This document shows, one piece after another, positions 36,801 to 46,350 of a DNA stretch of 64,000 nt (positions within the stretch are counted from its first letter, which is position 1; each line of letters opens with the position of its first letter). A model generated the notes under the pieces. That model had not been told where the DNA came from. It saw only the letters and a list, made by a program, of their open reading frames with translations, and did not search any database. Location of the stretch: NCBI GenBank assembly GCA_017427185.1, contig JAFRTJ010000009.1, positions 62,001 through 126,000 on the forward strand, given 5' to 3'. A program made the translations under genes and the position numbers. The stretch is from Bacteroidaceae bacterium (GTDB lineage: Bacteria > Bacteroidota > Bacteroidia > Bacteroidales > Bacteroidaceae).

Positions 36801-38639
36801 ATGGCAGAGAAGAGTGAAAGAGAAAGAATCGACGAGAAACTGCGTGGAATCGTCCTGAATCTTCCAGAAAAACCTGGCTGTTACCAGTATCTGGATGAAA
36901 AAGGAACCATCATCTACGTGGGTAAAGCAAAGAACCTGAAAAGAAGAGTCAGCTCCTATTTCAACAGGGAACACCAGAACAGAAAAACTGCCATTCTGGT
37001 AAGCAAAATACGTGACATAAAATATATCATCGTAAACACAGAAGAGGATGCTTTGTTGCTGGAAAACAATCTGATAAAGCAATGGAATCCACGCTACAAC
37101 ATCCTTCTTAAAGATGGAAAGACGTACCCCAGCATTTGCGTGACTAACGAATATCTGCCCAGAATATTCCAAACACGAAAGATAAACAAAAGATTTGGCA
37201 CTTATTTTGGTCCCTATAGCCACGTTCCCACGCTCTATGCGCTACTGGAACTGATCAAAAAGCTGTATCCATTAAGAACTTGCCACGATTGCATCACAGA
37301 AGAAAGCATCCAAAAAAAGAAACACAAGGAATGCCTGGAGTATCATCTGAAAAACTGCAAAGCGCCGTGTACAGGCCGCCAAAGTCACGATGAATACGTA
37401 CAAAACATTAATGAAGCCAAAGAAATCCTGAAGGGAAATACAAGTTCATTGGAGAGGAAGATGATGGCAGAAATGATGAGACTGGCTGAGGAACTGAGGT
37501 TCGAGGAGGCAGAACTCATCAAGAAGAAATACCTGTTGCTGGAAAACTATCGCAGCAAAAGCGAGGTTGTCAGCAATACACTCCATAACATCGATGTCTT
37601 CAACATAGAGGACAATGAAAAGGTTGCATACATCAACTATCTGCATGTAACAAACGGTTGCATCAATCAAGCTTTCACCTTCGAATACAACAAGAGACTG
37701 GATGAGACTCCAGAAGAACTTTTGGAGCTTGGAATTGGCGAAATGCGCGAACGCTATCATAGTGAAAGTAAGGAAATTATCGTACCGTTCCCCGTGGAAC
37801 TTTCTTTGGAAGGAGTAGAGTTCACCGTCCCTCAAAAGGGAGATAAGAAGAAACTGCTGGAACTGTCGAAACTGAATGTCCTGCAATACAAGAAGGATCG
37901 CTTGAACCAAAGTGACAAACTGAATCCTGAACAGAAACAGGTAAGGCTGATGAAGGAGTTGCAAGACGCGTTGAAACTGGATCGACTGCCCATGCAGATC
38001 GAGTGTTTCGACAATTCCAATATCAGCGGAACAGATGCTGTGGCAGGTTGTGTGGTCTTCAAGAAATGCAAGCCCAGCAAACAAGATTACAGGAAATACA
38101 ACATCAAGACAGTAACTGGTCCTGACGATTACGCCAGCATGAAGGAGGTCGTAAGGCGAAGATACTCGCGAATGATAGAGGAAGCAACTCCCCTACCCGA
38201 CTTGATTATCACGGACGGAGGAAAGGGACAAATGGAGGTTGTGAGGGAAGTTGTAGAGGATGAACTGCATCTGAACATCCCAATCGCTGGTTTGGCAAAG
38301 AATGACAAGCACAGAACGAATGAACTTCTATTTGGATTTCCTGCACAAGTCATTGGTCTAAAGACAGATAGCGCGCTTTTCAGATTGTTGACACAAATTC
38401 AGGATGAAGTCCATCGATATGCAATCACCTTCCATCGCGACAAGAGAAGTAAGCACCAGATTTCCAGCGAATTAGACAATATCAAAGGAATTGGGCCAAA
38501 GACCAAAGAAATCCTGCTGAAGAAACTGCATAGCGTAAAGCGGGTGAAAGAAGCAGAAAGGGCAGAACTGGAAGAATTAATTGGCCAACAAAAAGCTGAA
38601 ATTATCTATAATTTCTATCATTCTGAAGAAGAAGGATGA
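36801..38639 (+). CDS. uvrC: Excinuclease ABC subunit C
   Basis: UvrC makes the two cuts beside damaged DNA during nucleotide excision repair. The 612-residue product has a GIY-YIG nuclease domain (PGCYQYLDEKGTIIYVGKAK near 20), a UVR motif near 220, the RNase H-like nuclease block IECFDNSNISGTDAVAG with aspartates DLIITDGGKGQ, and a C-terminal helix-hairpin-helix (NIKGIGPKTKEILL). The frame is open upstream to 36705, but that part translates the palindrome array, so MAEKSERERI at 36801 is the start. Confidence 0.95.
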   Translation: MAEKSERERIDEKLRGIVLNLPEKPGCYQYLDEKGTIIYVGKAKNLKRRVSSYFNREHQNRKTAILVSKIRDIKYIIVNTEEDALLLENNLIKQWNPRYNILLKDGKTYPSICVTNEYLPRIFQTRKINKRFGTYFGPYSHVPTLYALLELIKKLYPLRTCHDCITEESIQKKKHKECLEYHLKNCKAPCTGRQSHDEYVQNINEAKEILKGNTSSLERKMMAEMMRLAEELRFEEAELIKKKYLLLENYRSKSEVVSNTLHNIDVFNIEDNEKVAYINYLHVTNGCINQAFTFEYNKRLDETPEELLELGIGEMRERYHSESKEIIVPFPVELSLEGVEFTVPQKGDKKKLLELSKLNVLQYKKDRLNQSDKLNPEQKQVRLMKELQDALKLDRLPMQIECFDNSNISGTDAVAGCVVFKKCKPSKQDYRKYNIKTVTGPDDYASMKEVVRRRYSRMIEEATPLPDLIITDGGKGQMEVVREVVEDELHLNIPIAGLAKNDKHRTNELLFGFPAQVIGLKTDSALFRLLTQIQDEVHRYAITFHRDKRSKHQISSELDNIKGIGPKTKEILLKKLHSVKRVKEAERAELEELIGQQKAEIIYNFYHSEEEG

Positions 38640-38719
38640 CGTGAAGATACCATATTGATAACAAAAATGAAAATACATTAATTTTCCACAAAAGATTCAC
38701 ATAGATAAAATAAATAATG

Positions 38720-38727
38720 TAACTTTG
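38720..38727 (+). promoter_or_regulatory. -7 promoter box of dtd
   Basis: TAACTTTG matches TAnnTTTG 20 bp before the dtd ATG. It implies that dtd-mazG-deoC can be transcribed apart from uvrC. No -33 match was found. Confidence 0.45.
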
Positions 38728-38747
38728 CGAAAAGAAAAACTGAAAGT

Positions 38748-39200
38748 ATGAGGGCCGTTATACAACGTGTAAGTCACGCAAGCGTAAGCATCGAAGGTGA
38801 TGTGAGAAGCAGTATTCAAGGAGGATATCTTGTTTTACTTGGTATCGAAAACACTGATACTGAAGAAGATATCGATTGGCTCACTAGGAAGATAATCGGC
38901 TTAAGAGTCTTCGATGACGAAGAAGGGGTGATGAACAGAAACATTATGGATGCAGGAGGCGACATCATCGTGGTAAGTCAGTTCACTCTTATGGCAAGTT
39001 GCAAAAAAGGAAACCGCCCCAGCTGGATAAGGGCAGCAGGACACGAGGTGGCGATCCCTCTTTACGAGAAATTCGTGAAAAAATTGTCAGAAGGCTTAGG
39101 AAAGGAAGTTGGAACAGGAGAATTTGGCGCCAACATGAAGGTAGAACTGCTGAATGACGGACCTGTAACAATTTACCTGGATACGAAGAACAAGGAGTAA
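38748..39200 (+). CDS. dtd: D-aminoacyl-tRNA deacylase
   Basis: Dtd hydrolyses D-amino acids wrongly attached to tRNA. The 150-residue product begins MRAVIQRVSHASVSIEGDV, the family's N-terminal motif, and has VVSQFTLMASCKKGNRPSW (the SQFTL active-site block) and the C-terminal TGEFGANMKVELLNDGPVTI, whose GxN-P part forms the chiral-proofreading site. Length is normal. It precedes mazG by 64 bp. Confidence 0.95.
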   Translation: MRAVIQRVSHASVSIEGDVRSSIQGGYLVLLGIENTDTEEDIDWLTRKIIGLRVFDDEEGVMNRNIMDAGGDIIVVSQFTLMASCKKGNRPSWIRAAGHEVAIPLYEKFVKKLSEGLGKEVGTGEFGANMKVELLNDGPVTIYLDTKNKE

Positions 39201-39264
39201 TACAAGACAAACAAGGTAATAGAATAGAAATCAAGACATTAAAGCGTATACATTTCAATAAAAA

Positions 39265-39591
39265 ATGACAATACAGGAAGCACAAAAACGGGTGGATGAA
39301 TGGATTAAGACGTATGGCGTTCGCTATTTCAGCGAACTGACCAATATGGCTGTCCTGACAGAAGAAGTTGGTGAACTGGCTCGTGTGATGTCTCGTAAAT
39401 ATGGCGATCAATCCTTCAAGGAGGGCGAAGAACAAGATCCTGCTGAAGAAATGGCTGATGTACTTTGGGTGCTTATCTGCTTGGCTAACCAGACAGGTGT
39501 AGACCTGACGGAAGCTTTAGAAAAAAGTTTTGAGAAGAAGACAAAAAGAGATAAAGAAAGACATAAAAACAACCACAAATTAACAACATAA
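39265..39591 (+). CDS. MazG-family nucleotide pyrophosphohydrolase
   Basis: The 108-residue all-alpha protein has the MazG/dUTPase-like EExxE plus ExxD metal-binding pattern (VLTEEVGELARVMSRKYG, then DPAEEMADVLWVLICLAN). Such short MazG proteins cleave nucleoside triphosphates to monophosphate and pyrophosphate and may clean up modified nucleotides. The C-terminus is very basic (KKTKRDKERHKNNHK). It lies 4 bp before deoC. Confidence 0.88.
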   Translation: MTIQEAQKRVDEWIKTYGVRYFSELTNMAVLTEEVGELARVMSRKYGDQSFKEGEEQDPAEEMADVLWVLICLANQTGVDLTEALEKSFEKKTKRDKERHKNNHKLTT

Positions 39592-39595
39592 AGAA

Positions 39596-40486
39596 ATGAA
39601 CGTAACTAGCAAATATGAGCAAGCTTTGAAGCTCTATAACACCTCGATAGATGATGCTGATGTTGCTGCAAAAGTAGCCGAAATCATCGAGAAAAACGTC
39701 CCAGAAAATGACACGCTCGATGTAAAGAAATTCCTGATGGGGAGCATCGAACTGACAACCCTGAAGACAACTGACAGCGAAGAAAGCGTATTGAGATTCA
39801 CTGAAAGAGTTAATGCTTTCGATAATGAATACCCAGATCTCCCCCATGTGGCCACTATCTGCGTATATCCCTGCTTTGCCAGCATCGTAAGCCAAAGCTT
39901 AGAGGTAGAAGGTGTGGAAGTTGCCTGTGTCAGCGGCTCCTTCCCCAGTTCCCAAGCTTTAATCGAAGTAAAGGTGGCAGAAACAGCTTTGGCCATAAAA
40001 GATGGAGCAACAGAGATAGATATCGTAATGAGCGTGGGTAAATTCCTAAGTGAAGATTATGAGAGTATCTGCGATGAAATCAGCGAATTGAAAGCAATCT
40101 GTGGTGAACACAAGATGAAAGTGATTCTGGAAACTTCTCTTTTGGGAAATGCATCGAATATCAAAAAAGCAAGTATCTTGGCAATGTATTCAGGTGCTGA
40201 CTACATTAAGACAAGCACAGGAAAAGAGAAATCTGTAGCAACTCCAGAAGCTGCTTATGTGATGTGTGAAGCAATCAAGGAGTACTATGACAAGACAGGC
40301 ATCCAAATCGGATTCAAACCTGCTGGCGGATTAAATACTGTTCATGATGCTCTTGTCTATTATACAATTGTGAAAGAAGTGCTAGGAGAAAAATGGCTCA
40401 CGAATCAATGGTTCCGTTTGGGCACTAGCAGATTGGCAAATTTACTGTTGAGTGAGATAGTAGGTGAGGAAACCAAATTCTTCTGA
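39596..40486 (+). CDS. deoC: Deoxyribose-phosphate aldolase
   Basis: DeoC splits 2-deoxyribose 5-phosphate to glyceraldehyde 3-phosphate and acetaldehyde (deoxynucleoside catabolism). The 296-residue product has the class I aldolase blocks GATEIDIVMSVGKFL, KVILETSLLG, and ADYIKTSTGK, with the Schiff-base lysine in YIKTSTG, followed by GFKPAGGLNT. The N-terminal 50 residues exceed the E. coli form, as is normal for the Bacteroidetes enzyme. It closes the mnmG-deoC series. Confidence 0.92.
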   Translation: MNVTSKYEQALKLYNTSIDDADVAAKVAEIIEKNVPENDTLDVKKFLMGSIELTTLKTTDSEESVLRFTERVNAFDNEYPDLPHVATICVYPCFASIVSQSLEVEGVEVACVSGSFPSSQALIEVKVAETALAIKDGATEIDIVMSVGKFLSEDYESICDEISELKAICGEHKMKVILETSLLGNASNIKKASILAMYSGADYIKTSTGKEKSVATPEAAYVMCEAIKEYYDKTGIQIGFKPAGGLNTVHDALVYYTIVKEVLGEKWLTNQWFRLGTSRLANLLLSEIVGEETKFF

Positions 40487-40644
40487 TGTGGATTCCCCTT
40501 TGAGAAGTAAATATTTCGACCTGCTGATGGGAAACAATTGAAAAATCGAATTCTCAGAAGCCAAAGAAATGACTCATCATTCTCAAATACAAACAATTGA
40601 GCAAAAAATTTTTTGTAAAGAAACAAACGTAATTTAGAAAAGAA

Positions 40645-41469
40645 ATGAGAAAAAGTGCAATTCTAACCTTGCTGACAGCAAGTTTCTTGCTCTCCAGTTG
40701 CGTGGTGAGCAAAAAAAAGTATGAGATTGCAGAAGCTGGTCGATGGGCTGCTCTCTATAGTCGAGACAGTCTTGCAGATTTGCTCGACGGATCCAGAAAC
40801 CAATGCAACGCTCTGATGAAAGATACGACAAACTTGGGTAGCAGCTTAAGAAACTATCAGACCCTGCTAAAGAACAATCTCAACGAAAACCAAAAATTGA
40901 ATTCCAACTTGGCACAGAAAATTGCTGAACTGGATGAACGAGAGAAAACCATCAAACAACTGCAGAATATGATAGACGAGCAAAACAACAAAGTTCAGCA
41001 ATTGCTGAGCAGCGTAAAAGATGCTCTCTTAGGATTCAACAGTGATGAACTGACGGTTCGAGAAGAAGGAGGTAAGGTTTATGTCGCAATGAGTGATAAA
41101 CTACTTTTCGAAAGTGGCAAAGCTATCGTAAATGAACAAGGAAAGCAAGCCTTGGGAAAACTGGCCGAAGTACTGAACAAGCAAACAGACATCGACGTGT
41201 ATATCGAAGGGCATACTGATAGCGTACCCATCAAGACGGCTGTTTACCAGGACAATTGGGACTTGAGTGTAATCCGTGCTACAAGTGTCGTAAGAATTTT
41301 GACAGAAACATATGCTGTAAATCCCATGCAGATACAACCCTGTGGACGTGGTGAATTCAAGCCAATAGACACCAATTCGACTCCAGATGGAAGAGCTAAA
41401 AACAGAAGAACGGAGATTATAATGGCCCCTAAGTTGGATAAACTCTTTGATATGTTGCAGAATAACTAA
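40645..41469 (+). CDS. OmpA-family lipoprotein with coiled coil
   Basis: The 274-residue product has a lipoprotein signal (LLSSC, cysteine 19), a coiled-coil stretch (about 75-125), and a C-terminal OmpA domain (about 145-270) with DVYIEGHTDSVPI and NRRTEIIM, which bind peptidoglycan. It is probably anchored in the outer membrane and ties it to the cell wall. It has no beta-barrel. The last 4 bp overlap the end of the convergent polyprenyl synthase gene. Confidence 0.88.
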   Translation: MRKSAILTLLTASFLLSSCVVSKKKYEIAEAGRWAALYSRDSLADLLDGSRNQCNALMKDTTNLGSSLRNYQTLLKNNLNENQKLNSNLAQKIAELDEREKTIKQLQNMIDEQNNKVQQLLSSVKDALLGFNSDELTVREEGGKVYVAMSDKLLFESGKAIVNEQGKQALGKLAEVLNKQTDIDVYIEGHTDSVPIKTAVYQDNWDLSVIRATSVVRILTETYAVNPMQIQPCGRGEFKPIDTNSTPDGRAKNRRTEIIMAPKLDKLFDMLQNN

Positions 41470-42440
41470 ACAAGACGCTGCGCAACATAAGCGACAAAAT
41501 CATGCAAGGACTTGGCAATCGCTGGGTCCTTGCTTTCTTTTATCAAACCGTCAGCCATCATACGGAACTCATCGATGGCCCATTCTGCATACTGTAAGCC
41601 ACCCATATCTTTCGTGTACTGAATCAGGTGTTCAATGTCCTCCTTCGAGGCAGAACCTTCACGGACAGCCTTAGCCTTCGCAATGATTTCAGGATCCTTT
41701 CTTTTATTAATTGCAAAAATGACAGGAAGTGTGAGTTGTCCTTCTCTCATATCATTCCCTGAAGGTTTGCCTACATCAGTCGTACGATCATAGTCAAAAA
41801 TGTCATCACGCAACTGGAAGCACATTCCTATAAGCTTTCCGAACTGACGCATCCTTTCAACATCATCATCCGAACCACCTCCCAGCAAAGTCCCAAATTG
41901 AGCACAAGCAGCAAACAGAGAAGCCGTCTTCTTACTGATTATTTCATAATACGAACCCTCATCGAACTTGTCGGAATCAATGTTATGAAGCTGAACCAAC
42001 TCTCCATCCGCCAAGATTTGACCTAAATTAGAAACAGACGTAAAAACCTTGATGTTCTCTGTGAGAGAAACGTGATAAAGAGCCCTGCTAAGGAGATAAT
42101 CTCCCACCAAAACGGACACTTTGTTATCCATCAAAGCGTTCAAACTCTGCTGACCACGTCGACGATTGCTTTCGTCCACCACATCATCATGAACCAAAGA
42201 TGCTGTGTGCAGAAGTTCCAGGCCTACTGCAGCATTTAAAACAGAGTCATTCACCTTGCCACAAAGACGGGCAGAAAGAATCGTCAGAATGGGACGCATT
42301 TGTTTGCCCTTGCGTTTTGCAAGGTGCTCCAATGCAACCTTCAATAAAGGATTGTCATGCTTCAAAGTTTGCTGAAAAACATTATTAAAACGAGACAAAT
42401 CCTCTGCAATTGGTAATTGTATGGATTCCAGTACAGTCAC
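41466..42440 (-). CDS. Polyprenyl diphosphate synthase (octaprenyl-type)
   Basis: This trans-isoprenyl synthase extends isopentenyl units to make the long side chain of menaquinone. It has the first aspartate-rich motif LVHDDVVDESNRRRG and the second FQLRDDIFDYD, plus RPILTILSARLCG. Chain length is not certain. The open frame goes up to an ATG at 42491, but a -7 box at 42461-42468 lies inside that part, so a start downstream is needed; GTG 42440 (VTVLESIQLPIAEDL) gives a normal 324-residue enzyme. Confidence 0.82.
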   Translation of the reverse strand: MTVLESIQLPIAEDLSRFNNVFQQTLKHDNPLLKVALEHLAKRKGKQMRPILTILSARLCGKVNDSVLNAAVGLELLHTASLVHDDVVDESNRRRGQQSLNALMDNKVSVLVGDYLLSRALYHVSLTENIKVFTSVSNLGQILADGELVQLHNIDSDKFDEGSYYEIISKKTASLFAACAQFGTLLGGGSDDDVERMRQFGKLIGMCFQLRDDIFDYDRTTDVGKPSGNDMREGQLTLPVIFAINKRKDPEIIAKAKAVREGSASKEDIEHLIQYTKDMGGLQYAEWAIDEFRMMADGLIKESKDPAIAKSLHDFVAYVAQRLV

Positions 42441-42460
42441 AAATCGAAGTATTTCGGATG

Positions 42461-42468
42461 CAAAATTA
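42461..42468 (-). promoter_or_regulatory. -7 promoter box of the polyprenyl synthase gene
   Basis: The minus strand reads TAATTTTG, followed by GCATCC. It falls inside the longest open frame and therefore decides in favour of the GTG start at 42440. Confidence 0.5.
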
Positions 42469-42530
42469 CATAAAAAAGATGACCATTTCATAAATTTTGC
42501 CTACTTTTACAGAGAAAAAAGGATGAAAAC

Positions 42531-45332
42531 ATGGATAAATTGTATCTTTTGGACGCTTATGCACTGATTTTTCGTGCTTATTACGCCTTTATTAAGAATC
42601 CTCGCATCAATTCACGTGGAGAAAACACCTCTGCCATCCTAGGCTTTGTAAACACTCTGGAAGAAGTGCTCACAAAAGGCCAACCCACTCACTTAGGAGT
42701 TGCTTTCGACCCACCTACAGCAACCTTCCGCCATGAAGCCTTTCCTGCTTACAAAGCTCAACGTGAAGAAACACCCGAAGCGATACGTTATGCCGTGCCT
42801 TACATCAAGTCGATTCTGGAGGCTTATCACATACCTATTCTGGAGGTTCCTGGATTCGAAGCAGATGATGTTATTGGAACCCTTGCCCATCAAGCTGACA
42901 AGCAAGGCATAGAGACTTATATGATGACGCCTGACAAGGACTATGGTCAACTCGTTACAGACAAAGTCAAGATGTACAAACCTGCTGTCGGAAAGAATGA
43001 AGCCCAAATTCTAGGTCCTGAGGAAGTGAAGGAGAAATGGGGTCTCTCCCACCCCTTGCAGATCATCGATATGTTGGGTTTGATGGGCGATGCTGTTGAC
43101 AATATTCCTGGATGCCCTGGTGTGGGAGAAAAGACAGCATCTAAACTGATACAAGAATTTGGAAGTATTGAAGAGCTGCTGAAAAATACTGATAAACTGA
43201 CAGGAGCCCTGAAAAAAAAGGTTGAGGAGAATACGGAACAAATACGGATGAGCAAATGGTTGGCAACCATTAAAACTGACGTTCCCATTGAGCTGGATAT
43301 GAGCAAACTGATCTTGGATAAACCTGATCAGGACCAACTGCAAGCCATCTTTGAGGAACTGGAGTTCAGGACTCTGATGCGCAAGAAGATTACTGCTCCC
43401 GTACAACCGATGGAGAAGAAAGAAGACAAAGGCAAAGAGGCTTTACAAGGTGACCTTTTTGCCGGCTTCTCTGATACGCCTGTTTCACAAACTGAGGAAC
43501 CGGACATTTTTTCTTCGATCCCTGCACAAAGCAGCATGCAAACCTACAGGGATCTTAATGTGGACTATCAGCTAATGGATACTCCTGAGAAACGCAAAGA
43601 GTTGGTCTCTACCCTACTCCAATACGAGGAAATTTGCTTGGACACAGAGACTACCAGTCCTGAAGCCATCGAAGCAAAATTGGTAGGTTTAAGTTTCTCT
43701 GTCAAGGAGAATCAAGCCTGGTACGTTCCTGTGATGGACGACGCCTCCATTCTGGAGGAATTCCGCCCCATCTACGAGAACCCCACTTCTCTGAAAGTCG
43801 GACAAAATCTGAAGTACGACTTAGAAGTCCTTCAAAACTATGGTATCGAGCTGAAAGGCAAAATGTTCGACACCATGATTGCACATTATCTTCTGCACCC
43901 TGAAATGCGTCACGGAATGGACTATCTGGCCGAGGCCTATTTGCATTATCGAACCATACACATCGAAGAATTGATAGGCAGTGGGAAAAAGCAGAAGTCG
44001 ATGATGGACTTATCACCTTCTGATGTTTATGCCTACGCCTGTGAGGATGCCGACGTTACCCTGAAGCTGAAGCATCTCTTTGAGCCGCTGTTGGCAGAAG
44101 AAGGATGCGATGAACTCTTCTGGAACATCGAGATGCCCCTCATGCCCGTACTTGCTTATATGGAAAGGAACGGAATGTGCGTGGATACGGAAGCTTTGAA
44201 AGAGACCTCCATCCTGTATACAAAGAAAATGAAGGAATTGGAGCAGGAAATCCATGAATTAGCTGGATTGAACTTCAATATTGCATCACCCAAACAAGTG
44301 GGAGAAGTTCTCTTTGACCAACTGAAAATTGTTTCCAAACCCAAGAAAACAAAGACAGGGCAATATGTGACGAGCGAAGAGGTACTGGAAAGCCTGAAGG
44401 GAAAGCATCCTATTGTGGAAAAGATTCTCGAGCATCGCGGTTTGAAGAAACTGCTAGGAACTTACATTGATGCCCTACCCCTTTTGATTAATCCAAAGAC
44501 AGGTCATATCCACACCAGTTTCAACCAGACGATAACCACCACTGGACGCCTTTCGAGCAGCAATCCCAACCTGCAGAACATTCCTGTCCGCGATTCATTA
44601 GGAAAGGAAGTCCGCAAAGCTTTCATTCCAGAGAAAGGACAAGAGTTCTTCAGCGCTGACTACAGCCAGATAGAATTACGCATTATGGCCCACCTAAGCC
44701 AAGATCCCAACTTGATTGAAGCCTTCTGCGAGGGACACGACATTCACGCCGCTACGGCCGCCAAAATATACAAAAAAGGCATTTCTGAAGTGACTCCTGA
44801 CGAAAGACGAAAGGCCAAGACTGCCAACTTCGGCATTATATATGGTATCAGCGCCTTCGGATTGGCAGAGCGAATGGACGTAAGTCGGACAGAGGCAAAA
44901 CAATTGATCGACGAATATTTCGCAACCTATCCTGGCGTTAAAGAGTATATGAATCGAAGCATCGAAATGGCTCGTGAGAAGGGTTATACAGAAACTCTTT
45001 TCAATCGCCGCTGTTATCTGCCTGACATCAACAGCCACAATGCTGTTGTGCGAGGATACGCTGAGCGGAATGCCATCAATTCTCCTATTCAGGGAAGTGC
45101 GGCAGATATCATCAAGATTGCTATGATAAACATCTACAAGCGAATGCAAAAAGAAGGAATCAAAAGCAAGATGATCCTGCAGGTACACGACGAATTGAAC
45201 TTTACGGTATTGCCTGAAGAAAAGGAGAAACTCCAGAAGCTGGTCATCGAAGAGATGGAGTCTGCCTGCAAAATGAGGGTTCCTTTGATAGCCGACTGTG
45301 GTTGGGGCAAGAACTGGCTCGAAGCACATTAA
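42531..45332 (+). CDS. polA: DNA polymerase I
   Basis: PolA fills gaps and removes primers. The 933-residue product has the 5' nuclease (about 1-290; FEADDVIGTLA, MMTPDKDYGQ), a proofreading domain (about 345-540) that looks intact because D371 and E373 in LDTETTS are present, and the polymerase domain (about 560-933) with DYSQIELR, TANFGIIYGI and VHDELNF. Its stop is 16 bp before the phosphoesterase gene. The promoter region (42492-42530) is short and has no clear -7 match. Confidence 0.96.
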   Translation: MDKLYLLDAYALIFRAYYAFIKNPRINSRGENTSAILGFVNTLEEVLTKGQPTHLGVAFDPPTATFRHEAFPAYKAQREETPEAIRYAVPYIKSILEAYHIPILEVPGFEADDVIGTLAHQADKQGIETYMMTPDKDYGQLVTDKVKMYKPAVGKNEAQILGPEEVKEKWGLSHPLQIIDMLGLMGDAVDNIPGCPGVGEKTASKLIQEFGSIEELLKNTDKLTGALKKKVEENTEQIRMSKWLATIKTDVPIELDMSKLILDKPDQDQLQAIFEELEFRTLMRKKITAPVQPMEKKEDKGKEALQGDLFAGFSDTPVSQTEEPDIFSSIPAQSSMQTYRDLNVDYQLMDTPEKRKELVSTLLQYEEICLDTETTSPEAIEAKLVGLSFSVKENQAWYVPVMDDASILEEFRPIYENPTSLKVGQNLKYDLEVLQNYGIELKGKMFDTMIAHYLLHPEMRHGMDYLAEAYLHYRTIHIEELIGSGKKQKSMMDLSPSDVYAYACEDADVTLKLKHLFEPLLAEEGCDELFWNIEMPLMPVLAYMERNGMCVDTEALKETSILYTKKMKELEQEIHELAGLNFNIASPKQVGEVLFDQLKIVSKPKKTKTGQYVTSEEVLESLKGKHPIVEKILEHRGLKKLLGTYIDALPLLINPKTGHIHTSFNQTITTTGRLSSSNPNLQNIPVRDSLGKEVRKAFIPEKGQEFFSADYSQIELRIMAHLSQDPNLIEAFCEGHDIHAATAAKIYKKGISEVTPDERRKAKTANFGIIYGISAFGLAERMDVSRTEAKQLIDEYFATYPGVKEYMNRSIEMAREKGYTETLFNRRCYLPDINSHNAVVRGYAERNAINSPIQGSAADIIKIAMINIYKRMQKEGIKSKMILQVHDELNFTVLPEEKEKLQKLVIEEMESACKMRVPLIADCGWGKNWLEAH

Positions 45333-45348
45333 CCTAACACATTTTGAT

Positions 45349-46275
45349 ATGGAAAAGACGAGAAGAAACTTTCTGAGAGAAAGCCTTTTGGGAGTAGGAG
45401 CGCTACTTGTTGCACCTCCCATGATTGCCAATGTGCTGAATGCAAACGAAAGAAACATAGACAAATACAAAGCAAAGAAAGCCTGTCGAAAACCTTTTTT
45501 CTTCATCCAGTACAGCGACCCGCAGTTTGGCTTTACAAATGGAGAGAAATACGACACAAAACCAGAAGAAGAACTCATGGAGAAGTCTGTGGAGATAATA
45601 AACAGGCTTTCTCCACCATTTGTCATAGGAACAGGCGATTTCTGGCACCACAAACGCTATGATCCAGAAATGCTTCTTTACAAGAAATACATGTCGAAGA
45701 TAGATTCTAAGACTAAAATCTTCAATGTCCCTGGAAATCATGATTTCCCCAGCTTGGAAGATGAGGATCAGAACTATTATCACACGAATTTTGGTCCCTC
45801 CCGTTTCTCTTTCCGCCACGAGCGCTGTGCCTTCATCGGCATCAACAGCCAGTATTACTGGCCAGAAAGAGAAGAGAATGAATATGAGAAGGAACAATAC
45901 GAATGGTTGATTCACGAACTGGAGTCAGCAAAAAAATGTCGATTTATATTCGTTTTTGCTCACATTCCTTTCTTTCTGGAGAAAGATGACGAACCAGAGG
46001 ACTATTTCTGCGTCAAGCAACCCCTGCGGAACAAATACATAGAAACCTTCAAGCACTATGGAGTCAATGCCATCTTCTGCGGACATAAACATAAGAGCTT
46101 TGTGGGAAAAAGCGGTAACCTCGATATGGTTACCTGTGGCGCCATTGGTCTGCCTCTTGGAGGATTCCATGGAATGAATCTCATACGGGTTTTCCCTGAT
46201 CGATATGATTTCAATTACATTTCGCTTGATGATTTCCCCAAAGCAATAGAAAAAAACACATTAAAACTGCTATAG
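45349..46275 (+). CDS. Metallophosphoesterase (calcineurin-like), Tat-type signal
   Basis: The product starts MEKTRRNFLRESLLGVGALL, a twin-arginine signal, so it is probably exported folded or anchored in the envelope. The phosphoesterase motifs are present: QYSDPQFG (DxQ in place of the common DxH), GTGDFWHHKRYD, VPGNHDFPS, FAHIPFF, and CGHKHKSF. It should be a metal-dependent phosphohydrolase of unknown substrate. The frame goes up to 45298, inside polA, but the signal peptide fixes the start at 45349. Confidence 0.88.
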   Translation: MEKTRRNFLRESLLGVGALLVAPPMIANVLNANERNIDKYKAKKACRKPFFFIQYSDPQFGFTNGEKYDTKPEEELMEKSVEIINRLSPPFVIGTGDFWHHKRYDPEMLLYKKYMSKIDSKTKIFNVPGNHDFPSLEDEDQNYYHTNFGPSRFSFRHERCAFIGINSQYYWPEREENEYEKEQYEWLIHELESAKKCRFIFVFAHIPFFLEKDDEPEDYFCVKQPLRNKYIETFKHYGVNAIFCGHKHKSFVGKSGNLDMVTCGAIGLPLGGFHGMNLIRVFPDRYDFNYISLDDFPKAIEKNTLKLL

Positions 46276-46285
46276 AATTTCAAAA

Positions 46286-46317
46286 TTTGCTTTTTACTCG
46301 AAAATTTATTAATTTTG
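46286..46317 (+). promoter_or_regulatory. Promoter of ychF-lgt
   Basis: TTTG (46286-46289), 20 bp and TAATTTTG (46310-46317) form a complete Bacteroidetes primary-sigma promoter, 33 bp before the ychF ATG. It is the best full match in the window. Confidence 0.75.
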
Positions 46318-46350
46318 CCCCCTCGTTAACAAAACATCTAAAATAGATCT